Source: Accumulibacter sp.
Lineage (GTDB): Bacteria > Pseudomonadota > Gammaproteobacteria > Burkholderiales > Rhodocyclaceae
NCBI GenBank assembly: GCA_024235715.1
Contig: JACKLW010000017.1
Coordinates: forward strand, 53,006-117,005
Length of the DNA stretch: 64,000 bases
Reading direction: 5' to 3'
Positions 38,132 through 46,506 of this stretch are shown piece after piece; position 1 is the stretch's first letter; every line of letters begins with the position of its first letter. Under the pieces are notes generated by a model. That model saw only the letters and a list, made by a program, of their open reading frames with translations. It was not told where the DNA came from and ran no database searches. Position numbers and translations under genes: made by a program.

Positions 38132-39355
38132 TTGGCAGATGCCGCCAGCGGGAAAGACAGCCGCGGCACGCCTGGCCCAGAGAACTGCGAGAGCGCCGTG
38201 CCCGAGATAACTGCTTCGGTCGATCAGCATCCACCCCTGGCTGCCCTGCTGCCGCCCGGGGACAGCGACCGCCTGTGCGCGTCACTGAGCGTGCTGCTCG
38301 ATTCTCCGGTCGCCCTCCAGGATCCGGCTGGCACGGTGACTGGCGGCACCCGCGGCCTGGCCGCCGAGGCGCGGGTCGAGATCGTGTGCGCCGGCGAACT
38401 CGTCGCCTATCTGCAGGCGCCGCGGGCCCGGCCTGCAGCGAGCCAGGCCGCGGCGGCCATGATCGCTCAGCTCCTGCTCGCGACAATCGAGCAGCAAAGT
38501 GCCGCGCGGGCCGAGTCGGAGGCCCGCTACCGGGCCCTGTCGGAAGATTTCGACGCGCGCGTCGCCACGCAGGTGACGCTGCTCGACGAACGCCAGCGAC
38601 AGTCCTACCAGGCGGAACGCCTGGCCTCGGTGGGTGCGCTGGCGGCAGGCGTTGCGCACGAGATCAACAATCCGATCGCCTTCGTGCGCAGTAACCTGCG
38701 CACGGCCGAAACCTATCTGGGCAAACTCACCGACCTGGCCACTTCGCTCAAGACCCTCGCGGGTGGCGACGCACTGCTCGCCGCCGACGATATCGACTTC
38801 CTGCTCGAAGACTTTGCCGCGCTGCTGCACGACAGCATCGGCGGCGTCGATCGGGTGGCGCGAATCGTCAGCGACCTGAAGGGCTTTTCCAACGTCGACA
38901 AACCGCAGGAGGATGTCGTCGACCTCAACGAGTTGCTCGCTTCAGCGTGCAGGATTGCCGAGAAAAAGCTCCCTGCCGGCGCGGCGCTGCATTGCGAGCT
39001 CGGCGTCGTGAAGCCGTTCCTGTGTTTGCCCGGACATCTGGCGCAGGCCCTGCTGGCGATCCTGAACAACGCCGTACAGGCCATCGAAGGCCGCGGCGCC
39101 AGCGGCGAAGTGCGTGTGCGCAGCCGTTTTGAAGGCCAGGAGGCGTTGATCGAGGTCAGCGACAACGGCGCCGGAATCGAGCAAAGTGCGCTGTCGCGCG
39201 TCTTCGATCCCTTCTACACCACGCGGCCGGTCGGCAAGGGAACCGGCCTCGGGCTGACCATGGCGCGCGACATCGTACGCGCACATGGCGGCGAGATCAG
39301 GTTTGACAGCGTGCTCGACGGCGGCACCACGGTTACCGTCAGCCTGCCGGACTGA
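38132..39355 (+). CDS. soluble sensor histidine kinase
   Basis: The protein (407 residues from ATG 38132) has an N-terminal sensor-like region (about 35-115), a coiled coil and a kinase core with H-box GALAAGVAHEINNP (His176), LKGFSNVDKPQEDV linker, N-box (LLAILNNAVQAI) and G-boxes (DNGAGI, GTGLGLTMARD). No membrane segments. The start is uncertain: GTG 38198, with a GCGAGAG element, would give 385 residues. Third gene in a run with the REC-HD-GYP and lone REC genes, which are its likely partners; the 147-bp gap before it contains no gene. Confidence 0.85.
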   Translation: MADAASGKDSRGTPGPENCESAVPEITASVDQHPPLAALLPPGDSDRLCASLSVLLDSPVALQDPAGTVTGGTRGLAAEARVEIVCAGELVAYLQAPRARPAASQAAAAMIAQLLLATIEQQSAARAESEARYRALSEDFDARVATQVTLLDERQRQSYQAERLASVGALAAGVAHEINNPIAFVRSNLRTAETYLGKLTDLATSLKTLAGGDALLAADDIDFLLEDFAALLHDSIGGVDRVARIVSDLKGFSNVDKPQEDVVDLNELLASACRIAEKKLPAGAALHCELGVVKPFLCLPGHLAQALLAILNNAVQAIEGRGASGEVRVRSRFEGQEALIEVSDNGAGIEQSALSRVFDPFYTTRPVGKGTGLGLTMARDIVRAHGGEIRFDSVLDGGTTVTVSLPD

Positions 39356-39408
39356 AGCCGCGGCGCAGTGCCCATCGGCGAGCACGTGCAGCAACGGAGG
39401 AATCAGCA

Positions 39409-42393
39409 GTGAGCAATGACCAGACAGATGCAGCACCACGGCCGGGGCCGGGGCCCTCGCCAACGGCCGCAGATCCGCCGGAGAAGCGCCAGCGCGCACC
39501 CTTCCCGATCGTCGGTATCGGTGCTTCGGCTGGCGGGCTGGAGGCCTTCGAGGATTTCTTCCGCCATCTGCCGGCGAACTGCGGCATGGCTTTCGTGCTC
39601 GTGCAACATCTCGATCCCGACCATGCCAGTCTGCTCACCGAGATCCTGCAACGCTCGACTTCGATGCCGGTGGTCGAGGCCGAGGATGGCGTGACGGTCG
39701 CCGTTGACACCGTTTACGTCATTCCACGCAACCGCGAAATGGCCGTCGAGCATGGCAGGCTGTCTGTCTCGGTACCGGATTTGCCGCGCGGCCAGCGCAT
39801 GCCGATCGACGCTTTCCTGCGCTCGCTGGCCGCTGACCGGGGTGATCGCGCAATCGGCATCGTCCTCTCCGGCACCGGCAGCGACGGCACCCTGGGAATG
39901 CGCGCCATCCACGGCGCCGGGGGCATCACGCTCGTCCAGGAGCCGTCGTCGGCCAGATTCTCCGGCATGCCGGCCAGCGTCATCCACGCCGCCTATGCGA
40001 CCCATGTCCTGCCGGCTGCCGACATGCCGACGGTGCTGCTGGCCGCCGCGCGCCAGTTCGCCGGCTACGCCCATCCGGCGCACGCGGCGCAGGCTGCGCA
40101 TGGAGCAACCGAGGCTGATGAGGCAAATGAGGCCACCTCCCGCGCTATCGATGCGCTGCTGTCGCTGCTGCACGCGGCCACCGGCCACGATTTCTCGCAC
40201 TACAAGAAGGGTACGGTGGGCCGGCGCATCGCGCGGCGGATGCTGCAATGTCAGCTGCACAGCATCGATGACTACCGCGCCCATGTCGCGGACCATCCGG
40301 ACGAGGCGCAAGCGCTGTTCAAGGATCTGCTGATCAACGTCACCAGTTTCTTTCGCGATCCCGAAGCATTCACCGTGCTCAGACAGCAAGTGCTGCCGCA
40401 GCTGCTCGCCGACAAACCGGCCGGCTACGTACTGCGCATCTGGGTAGCCGGCTGCGCCTCCGGCGAGGAAGCTTACTCGATTGCCATGCTGGTGCGCGAG
40501 TTCATGAACGAGACCGGGACCATGCTCAAGGTCCAGATCTACAGTACCGACCTGGACAAGGATGCGATCGCTACCGCCCGCGCCGGCTTCTATCCGCCCA
40601 ACGTCGCCGCCGATCTGACGCCGGCAAGGCTGCAGGCCTTCTTTGTCCACGAGGATGCCGGCTACCGGGTCAGGAAGGAAATTCGCGAAATGCTGGTGTT
40701 CGCCGTCCAGAACGTCATCAAGGATCCGCCGTTCACCAAACTCGACCTGATCAGTTGCCGCAACGTGATGATCTACCTCGATCCGGAACTGCAGAACCGT
40801 CTGATTTCTTCACTGCATTACGCGCTGAAGCCGAACGGGGTGTTGTTCCTATCGCCGGCCGAGGGCGTCGGCAACCATACCGAGCTTTTCGCGCCAATCG
40901 ACCGCAGATGGAAGTTCTACCGGGCCACCGACAAACCGAACCGCGTCGTGATGACCGGCGACCTGGCCTGGCCGATGGCCAACGCCGGCCGCGCTGCGAA
41001 CCAGACAGCCGGCAATGACCAGCCGGCAAATCTCGCCGAACTCACGCGGCGAGCGCTGCTGCAGTCCTTCGCGCCGGCCTCGGTGGTGACCGACGCCATG
41101 GGCAACATCCTTTTCGTGCATGGGGATACCAGCAGGTTCCTGCACCCGGCGCAAGGACGGGCGACGCTCAATGTCGTCGACATGGCGCTCGAGGGACTGC
41201 AGGCCGGGCTGCGTGCGGCCCTGCACGGCGCTGCCGAGAAAGGCGCCGTGACCAGCGGGCGCCAGCTGCCGGCGCGCATCGATGGCGATTTCCAGCAGAT
41301 CAGCCTGAGCGTGCGTCCGCTGCCCGGCACAGACTCCAGCCGGGCGCTGCTGCTGGTGAGCTTTGCGGAAGTGCCGCCGACAACCGCAAGCGCGGCGGCA
41401 AACGCAGAGCTCGACCAGGCTTCTCCCGAGACGCGGCGCGTCGAGGAACTCGAACGCGATCTCGCGCAGACCTGGGAAAACCTGCAGGCGACCATCGAGA
41501 GGCAGCAGATCTCCAACGAAGAGCTGATGTCGGCCAACGAGGAACTGCAATCGACCAACGAGGAACTGCAGTCGACGGTCGAGGAACTGGAGACCGCCAA
41601 GGAGGAACTGCAGTCGATCAACGAAGAACTGGTGACCGTCAACAGCGAGCTGCAGGCCAACATCGAACACCTGGGGCTGGCACAGAACGACCTGAAGAAC
41701 CTGCTTGACAACATCAGCGGAGGCATCATCTTCCTCGACGGGCAACTGCGCATCCGTCGCTTCACCCGCGAAGCGCTCGACCTCTATCGCCTGCAGGAGA
41801 GCGATGTCGGCCGCCCGCTCGCCGATATCAAGTCCACCGTCGATGGGCATGAGCTACTGGTCGACGCGCAGGCGGTGCTCGACAGCAGGCAGCCGGGCGA
41901 GCAGGAAGTTCGCACCGTTTCCGGCAGGAGCTATCAGGTGCGCCTGCAGCCCTATCGCACGCTCGACGGTGACAGCGACGGCGTGGTGATGACCTTCACC
42001 GATATCAGCACCCGCATCGAAGCCGGTTCGCAATCGCTCGCGGCCAGACAGCTCTTCGAGAGCATCGTCGATACGGTGCGCGAACCCCTGCTGGTGCTCG
42101 ACGGTGAGCTGACTGTCGTTGCTGCCAGCGCTTCTTTCTACAAGCGCTTCCAGATCACGAAGGAAGGAACCATCGGCCGGCGGCTCTACGATCTCGGCAA
42201 CGGGCAGTTGAGCATCCCCGCCTTGCGCGAACTGCTCGGCAGCATCCTGCCGTGGCAACGGACCGTCGAGGGATTCGCCGTGGAACTGGCGCTGCCAGGC
42301 GCCGGCAGTGGCAAGATGCTGCTCAACGCCCGCCGCATCGAGGGTGGCACGGCGCTGATCCTGTTGGCCATGGAGGAAGTCGCCAGCGCTTGA
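39409..42393 (+). CDS. CheB-CheR fusion protein with coiled coil and PAS domains
   Basis: The 994-residue protein joins a CheB methylesterase domain (about 30-215; Ser40 in GASAGG, His67 in VQHLDPDH, Asp159 in GTGSDGTLG), a CheR methyltransferase (about 240-510; SAM loop VAGCASGEEAYS and ISCRNVMIYLD), a strongly heptad coiled coil built on repeated ELQST(N/V)EEL units (about 690-770) and two PAS-like domains. It ends without a kinase core. Such fusions methylate and demethylate chemoreceptor-like proteins or act as signalling scaffolds. GTG start at 39409 with GGAGG 8 nt upstream. No chemoreceptor, CheA or CheW gene is in the window, so the target is elsewhere or non-chemotactic. Confidence 0.9.
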   Translation: MSNDQTDAAPRPGPGPSPTAADPPEKRQRAPFPIVGIGASAGGLEAFEDFFRHLPANCGMAFVLVQHLDPDHASLLTEILQRSTSMPVVEAEDGVTVAVDTVYVIPRNREMAVEHGRLSVSVPDLPRGQRMPIDAFLRSLAADRGDRAIGIVLSGTGSDGTLGMRAIHGAGGITLVQEPSSARFSGMPASVIHAAYATHVLPAADMPTVLLAAARQFAGYAHPAHAAQAAHGATEADEANEATSRAIDALLSLLHAATGHDFSHYKKGTVGRRIARRMLQCQLHSIDDYRAHVADHPDEAQALFKDLLINVTSFFRDPEAFTVLRQQVLPQLLADKPAGYVLRIWVAGCASGEEAYSIAMLVREFMNETGTMLKVQIYSTDLDKDAIATARAGFYPPNVAADLTPARLQAFFVHEDAGYRVRKEIREMLVFAVQNVIKDPPFTKLDLISCRNVMIYLDPELQNRLISSLHYALKPNGVLFLSPAEGVGNHTELFAPIDRRWKFYRATDKPNRVVMTGDLAWPMANAGRAANQTAGNDQPANLAELTRRALLQSFAPASVVTDAMGNILFVHGDTSRFLHPAQGRATLNVVDMALEGLQAGLRAALHGAAEKGAVTSGRQLPARIDGDFQQISLSVRPLPGTDSSRALLLVSFAEVPPTTASAAANAELDQASPETRRVEELERDLAQTWENLQATIERQQISNEELMSANEELQSTNEELQSTVEELETAKEELQSINEELVTVNSELQANIEHLGLAQNDLKNLLDNISGGIIFLDGQLRIRRFTREALDLYRLQESDVGRPLADIKSTVDGHELLVDAQAVLDSRQPGEQEVRTVSGRSYQVRLQPYRTLDGDSDGVVMTFTDISTRIEAGSQSLAARQLFESIVDTVREPLLVLDGELTVVAASASFYKRFQITKEGTIGRRLYDLGNGQLSIPALRELLGSILPWQRTVEGFAVELALPGAGSGKMLLNARRIEGGTALILLAMEEVASA

Positions 42394-42444
42394 AGCGCCT
42401 GCCCGCTGGCAAGCCTCGCCGTCGCCTGGCGAGACACGCTCGCA

Positions 42445-44919
42445 TCAGTCAACCACCCCGCCAAAGCGTTCCTTCCAGGTGCGGAAGGCGTCGCGGATCT
42501 CGCTCTTCAGGTGTTCGTCGTCCCAGGGCTTGCTGAGGTACTTGTGAATCGCGCCCTTGTTGATGGCGTCGGTGACCGCGGTAATTTCCGAGTACCCGGA
42601 AAGGACCATGCGCACGGTTCGCGGATAGAGCGTCTTGACGCGTGCGAGAAGCTCGGTCCCGGTCATCACCGGCATGCGCTGGTCGGACAGGATCACCTCG
42701 ACCGACTCCCGCGCGAGGACCGCGAATGCCGCCTCGGCACTGCCGGCAACGAGCACCCGATAACCTTCACGGCGCAGCAGGCGATTGAGCGCCGACAGAA
42801 TGCTCGGTTCGTCGTCCACCAGCAGCACGGTCGGCGGCGCCTCGTCCTTGCCGGACCCGAAGGAGAGCCGCGTGCCGGCGCTGCGCAGGAGGGCGAGCTG
42901 ATCTGCCGGCAGCGGTCGCGAGAAGAAATAGCCCTGCATCTCGTCGCAATCGTTGCGCCGCAGATAGTGCATCTGCTCCTCGGTTTCGACGCCTTCGGCG
43001 AGCACGATCTTGCCGAGTTTGTGCGACATGGCGATGATCGCCTGGGCGATCGCGGCGTTGGCCGGACTGCTGATGATGTCCCTGACGAACGACTGGTCGA
43101 TCTTGACGACGTCGATCGGGAAACGCGACAGGTAGGCGAGTGAGGAATAGCCGGTGCCAAAGTCGTCGAGCGACAGCCGCACGCCGATTTCCTTGAGACG
43201 TTCGCTGGTACGGGCGGACATCGCCACATCGTGCATCATCGCGCTCTCGGTGATCTCGAGCTCGAGCGTTCGCGGGTCGATGCGGTGCACGGCAAGCGCG
43301 TCACCGACGTTCTGGTAGAGTTTGGCGAGGCGGAAATGCCGCGCCGACAGGTTGACCGCCACCTTGATCGGCGGAAAGCCGGCGTCAAGCCAGGCGCGCA
43401 TCTGGCGGCAAGCCTCGTCGAGGACCCATTCGCCGATGCCGATGATCAGACCGCTTTCCTCGGCGCAGGGGATGAAGCGACCCGGCGGGATCAGGCCCTT
43501 CTCCGGATGCTGCCAGCGCAGCAGTGCCTCCATGCCGATCAGCGCGCCGGTCTGCAGACTCAGCTGCGGCTGATAATGCAGCAGCAGTTGCCGCTTCCGG
43601 ACGACCTCGCGCAGCTCGCCGAGCAATTCGCGGCGCTCGGCGTCTTCGCTGCCCAGCGCCCGCTCGAAGCGGGCAACGCCGTTGCCGCCATCGCGCTTGA
43701 CCTGTTGCGTGGCACTGGTGGCGCATGCCAGCAGTTCGCCACCTTCATCGCCGTCGGCCGGAAAGCAGGCGAAACCGAGCGACGACCGGATGTCGATCGT
43801 GCGCTCGGCAAAGCTGAAGGGCGGTCGAAGCGCTGCCTGCAGACGCCCCGAGATCTCCTCGTAGTCGTCCCCCGACGCGATGTCCGGAACGACCAGCAGC
43901 AAGCCGAACTCGTCGCCGGCCAGGCGGGCGACGACATCGGCTTCACGTACGGCGTCGGCGAGCCGCTGCCCGATATCGACCAGCAGGCGGTCGCCGTATC
44001 GGTGACCAAGCTGGCGGTTGACGCTCTCGAAGTCGTCGATATCGATATGGACGACGGCGATGCCCGTATTGGCGTCGGCGACGTGCGTCGCCAGCCGGAC
44101 GAACTCGGCCAGAAAGCCTATCCGGTTGCGCAGTCCGGTCAGCGCGTCGGTGCTGCCGAATGCCTGCAGCCGCGTTTCCAGCGCGCGTTGCCGCGTCGAG
44201 TCTTCCCCGATCGCAAAGTAGAAGCTGACCTTGCCTTCCTGGTCGGTGATCGGCGATATCGTGATCCGTTCGGTAAACACGCCACCGTCCTTGCGCTGAT
44301 TGATCAGTTCGCCGCTCCAGCTGACGCCGCTGCCGAGAGCAGCCGACATTTCCCGGTAAGTCGACGCCGGCGTCAGCCCGGAGCCGAACATCTGCGGTTT
44401 GCGTCCGACCACCTCCTCGGCGGCGTAGCCGCTCATCGCCAGTGCCGCCGCGTTGGCGAAGAGGATGGTGCGCTCGGCGTCGGTGATGATCACCGCCAGC
44501 GGCGTGTTCTGCGCGATGTCACGAAAGAGCAGCGCGGACTCCATGCTCGCATGCACGCGCGAGACGTCGGTGCCGACCAGAAAGATCGGCGCCAGCGGGC
44601 TATCGTCACCGCTGCGCTGCTCGATCGACCACGAGATCCACAGTCGCCGGCCGTCGCTGGTGGTCAGGGGCGTTTCCAGCTGGCGAACGCGACCGCGCGC
44701 GCCGATGTCGCGGATCTCGGCAAAGAACTCGGGTGCCTGCAGCGAATCGGCGCCGAGCAACTCGCTCAACGGCCGCTGGAAGACCTGTCCGAGCCGGCTG
44801 TAGCCGAGCAGACGCAGGCCGAAGCGGTTGACGTACCAGACCCTGAGCTGCGCGTCGATGCGGATGACCAGCAGTTCGAGCGCATCGTAGATCGACTCCC
44901 GTGTGCTCTCCGGAATCAT
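42445..44919 (-). CDS. PAS-PAS-GGDEF-EAL protein with C-terminal REC domain
   Basis: The 824-residue protein has two PAS domains (about 8-120 and 130-245), a GGDEF domain with AGDEF (334-338) and an I-site RxxD (325-328), an EAL domain with EALLRW (464-469), ITES, LSLDDFGTGYSS and KIDQSFV intact, and a REC domain at the C-terminus (from about 697; phosphoacceptor Asp746). The EAL is likely an active c-di-GMP phosphodiesterase; the AGDEF cyclase may be active or regulatory. REC at the C-terminal end is unusual. The ATG overlaps the stop of the hemerythrin kinase gene as ATGA, with AGGAGG upstream, so that kinase is the likely phosphodonor. Confidence 0.92.
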   Translation of the reverse strand: MIPESTRESIYDALELLVIRIDAQLRVWYVNRFGLRLLGYSRLGQVFQRPLSELLGADSLQAPEFFAEIRDIGARGRVRQLETPLTTSDGRRLWISWSIEQRSGDDSPLAPIFLVGTDVSRVHASMESALLFRDIAQNTPLAVIITDAERTILFANAAALAMSGYAAEEVVGRKPQMFGSGLTPASTYREMSAALGSGVSWSGELINQRKDGGVFTERITISPITDQEGKVSFYFAIGEDSTRQRALETRLQAFGSTDALTGLRNRIGFLAEFVRLATHVADANTGIAVVHIDIDDFESVNRQLGHRYGDRLLVDIGQRLADAVREADVVARLAGDEFGLLLVVPDIASGDDYEEISGRLQAALRPPFSFAERTIDIRSSLGFACFPADGDEGGELLACATSATQQVKRDGGNGVARFERALGSEDAERRELLGELREVVRKRQLLLHYQPQLSLQTGALIGMEALLRWQHPEKGLIPPGRFIPCAEESGLIIGIGEWVLDEACRQMRAWLDAGFPPIKVAVNLSARHFRLAKLYQNVGDALAVHRIDPRTLELEITESAMMHDVAMSARTSERLKEIGVRLSLDDFGTGYSSLAYLSRFPIDVVKIDQSFVRDIISSPANAAIAQAIIAMSHKLGKIVLAEGVETEEQMHYLRRNDCDEMQGYFFSRPLPADQLALLRSAGTRLSFGSGKDEAPPTVLLVDDEPSILSALNRLLRREGYRVLVAGSAEAAFAVLARESVEVILSDQRMPVMTGTELLARVKTLYPRTVRMVLSGYSEITAVTDAINKGAIHKYLSKPWDDEHLKSEIRDAFRTWKERFGGVVD

Positions 44920-46439
44920 GCTGCCGCCTCCTGGCCAGGCTGTGGTCCGGCAATCGGCAAGCGGATACGGAAACAGCTGCCCCGCCCCGGCTCGCTGTCG
45001 ACGCTGATCGTGCCCGCGTGGCGGTGGACGATTTCGCGCGAGATCGGCAGACCGAGACCGGTCCCCTTGCCAACCGGTTTGGTGGTGAAAAATGGCTCGA
45101 ATATCCGTTTCTGCACTTCCGGCGGCATGCCGCCACCGCTGTCCTCGACCTCGACCCAGACGGTGTCGCCGTCCTGGCCGCTGCGCAGGCTGATCGTGCC
45201 GGCGCTTTCGATGGCCTGCCCGGCGTTGACCAGCAGATTCATGAACACCTGGTTGAGTTGCGCGGGAATGCAGCGCACCGCCGGCAGTTCGCCGAGGTCG
45301 CGGACGATCTTTGCCTTGTATTTCAGTTCGTTCCAAACCACGTTCAGGGTGCTCTCCAGCCCGCGGTTGAGGTCGGCATCCTGCCATTCGGCCTCTTCGA
45401 CATGCGAAAAATCCTTGAGGTCGGCGACGATCTTGCGGACCCGAGCCAGACCGTCGGCCGACTCGCCGATCAGTGCCGGTATGTCCTCGCGCAGGAAGTC
45501 CACCTCGGCTGCCTGCCACGCATCTTCGACAGCCAGTCGCGCCGGATGATCGGCAGGCAACGCGGCGATGGCCGGCGCAACGCTGTCGATGACCCCGAAC
45601 AGGCGCCCGACGTAGCCTCTGAGCGAACCAAGATTGGAACCGACGAAGCCGATCGGATTGTTGATCTCGTGCGCGACGCCGGCCGCAAGCTGCCCGACGG
45701 CGGCCATTTTCTCCGACTGCAGCAACTGGCTCTGCGTGCGTTCTATGGCCTGCATCGCCGCGTGCAGTTCGGCCTGCTCGCGCAGCAGTTCGGCATTTGT
45801 CCGGCTCAGTTGGCCGGTTCGCTCTTCGATCTGCTGCTCGAGACCGGCGTTGGCCTCCGCCATTTGCCGGCGCGCGGCCTGCAGCTGCTCGTTGAGCTCC
45901 TGCAGCGTGCGGTTGCGCGCCGAGACGACGCCGTAGAGGTCGACCAGCGCCTCGGTGAGCGCGGCCTGGGGCGTATCCTCCGCCGCCTCGCGTACCAGCG
46001 CCCTGGCCTCGGCAGGCGTACGACCGCTGGCGATCAAGGCCAGTTGCCTGGCCATCGCCTGGTCATCGGCGAGCATGTGGAAACTCAGCCAGTTGGCCAG
46101 GAAGCGCAGCAGCAGGCGGCCGTCGATCTGCCCACTGGCATCGACCTCGCTGCGCATCAGCGTGACTTCATCGACGAAGGCACGGTGCGCGCACAGGTGC
46201 GCACCGACCGAGGCAGCGTCCATCCCCGCCGCGCCCATCAGCCGTTCCTCGTCACGAAAATGCGTTGCGGCATAGGCTGAAAGGCGATCGAGCAGCCTTT
46301 CCACGTCCCTGGCAACTACCGGTTCGCTCCGCGAGAGCAGCGGCGCGACTTCGTTGATCAGCTCGACCAGGCCACGATGCTGCCGATCGACGATCTCGAT
46401 GCCGGTGACGAAGTGCCGGCTCCAGTTCATGAATGTCAT
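44916..46439 (-). CDS. hemerythrin-domain histidine kinase
   Basis: The 507-residue protein begins with a bacteriohemerythrin domain that keeps the full di-iron ligand set: His21, His60-x3-Glu64, His81-x3-His85 and His121-x4-Asp126. A coiled coil (about 165-235) leads to a kinase core with H-box GQLAAGVAHEINNP (His257), VADLKDFSHVEEAEW, N-box (NLLVNAGQAI) and G-boxes (DSGGGM, GTGLGLPISRE). No membrane segments. It probably senses O2, NO or redox state through the di-iron site. ATG 46439 has a weak AAGAAAG site; ATG 46430 is an alternative. Its last bases overlap the start of the GGDEF-EAL-REC gene. Confidence 0.9.
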   Translation of the reverse strand: MTFMNWSRHFVTGIEIVDRQHRGLVELINEVAPLLSRSEPVVARDVERLLDRLSAYAATHFRDEERLMGAAGMDAASVGAHLCAHRAFVDEVTLMRSEVDASGQIDGRLLLRFLANWLSFHMLADDQAMARQLALIASGRTPAEARALVREAAEDTPQAALTEALVDLYGVVSARNRTLQELNEQLQAARRQMAEANAGLEQQIEERTGQLSRTNAELLREQAELHAAMQAIERTQSQLLQSEKMAAVGQLAAGVAHEINNPIGFVGSNLGSLRGYVGRLFGVIDSVAPAIAALPADHPARLAVEDAWQAAEVDFLREDIPALIGESADGLARVRKIVADLKDFSHVEEAEWQDADLNRGLESTLNVVWNELKYKAKIVRDLGELPAVRCIPAQLNQVFMNLLVNAGQAIESAGTISLRSGQDGDTVWVEVEDSGGGMPPEVQKRIFEPFFTTKPVGKGTGLGLPISREIVHRHAGTISVDSEPGRGSCFRIRLPIAGPQPGQEAAA

Positions 46440-46506
46440 TTGCGCACTTTCTTGTAGGTCACCGCCCACCAGGTTCGGGCGGAAGTTGGCACAAGCCGGT
46501 GACCAG

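Noticed and set aside
44920-45519. 200-residue N-terminal extension of the PAS-GGDEF-EAL-REC protein
   Set aside because: It overlaps the kinase core of the hemerythrin kinase in another frame, and an AGGAGG site marks the ATG at 44919.
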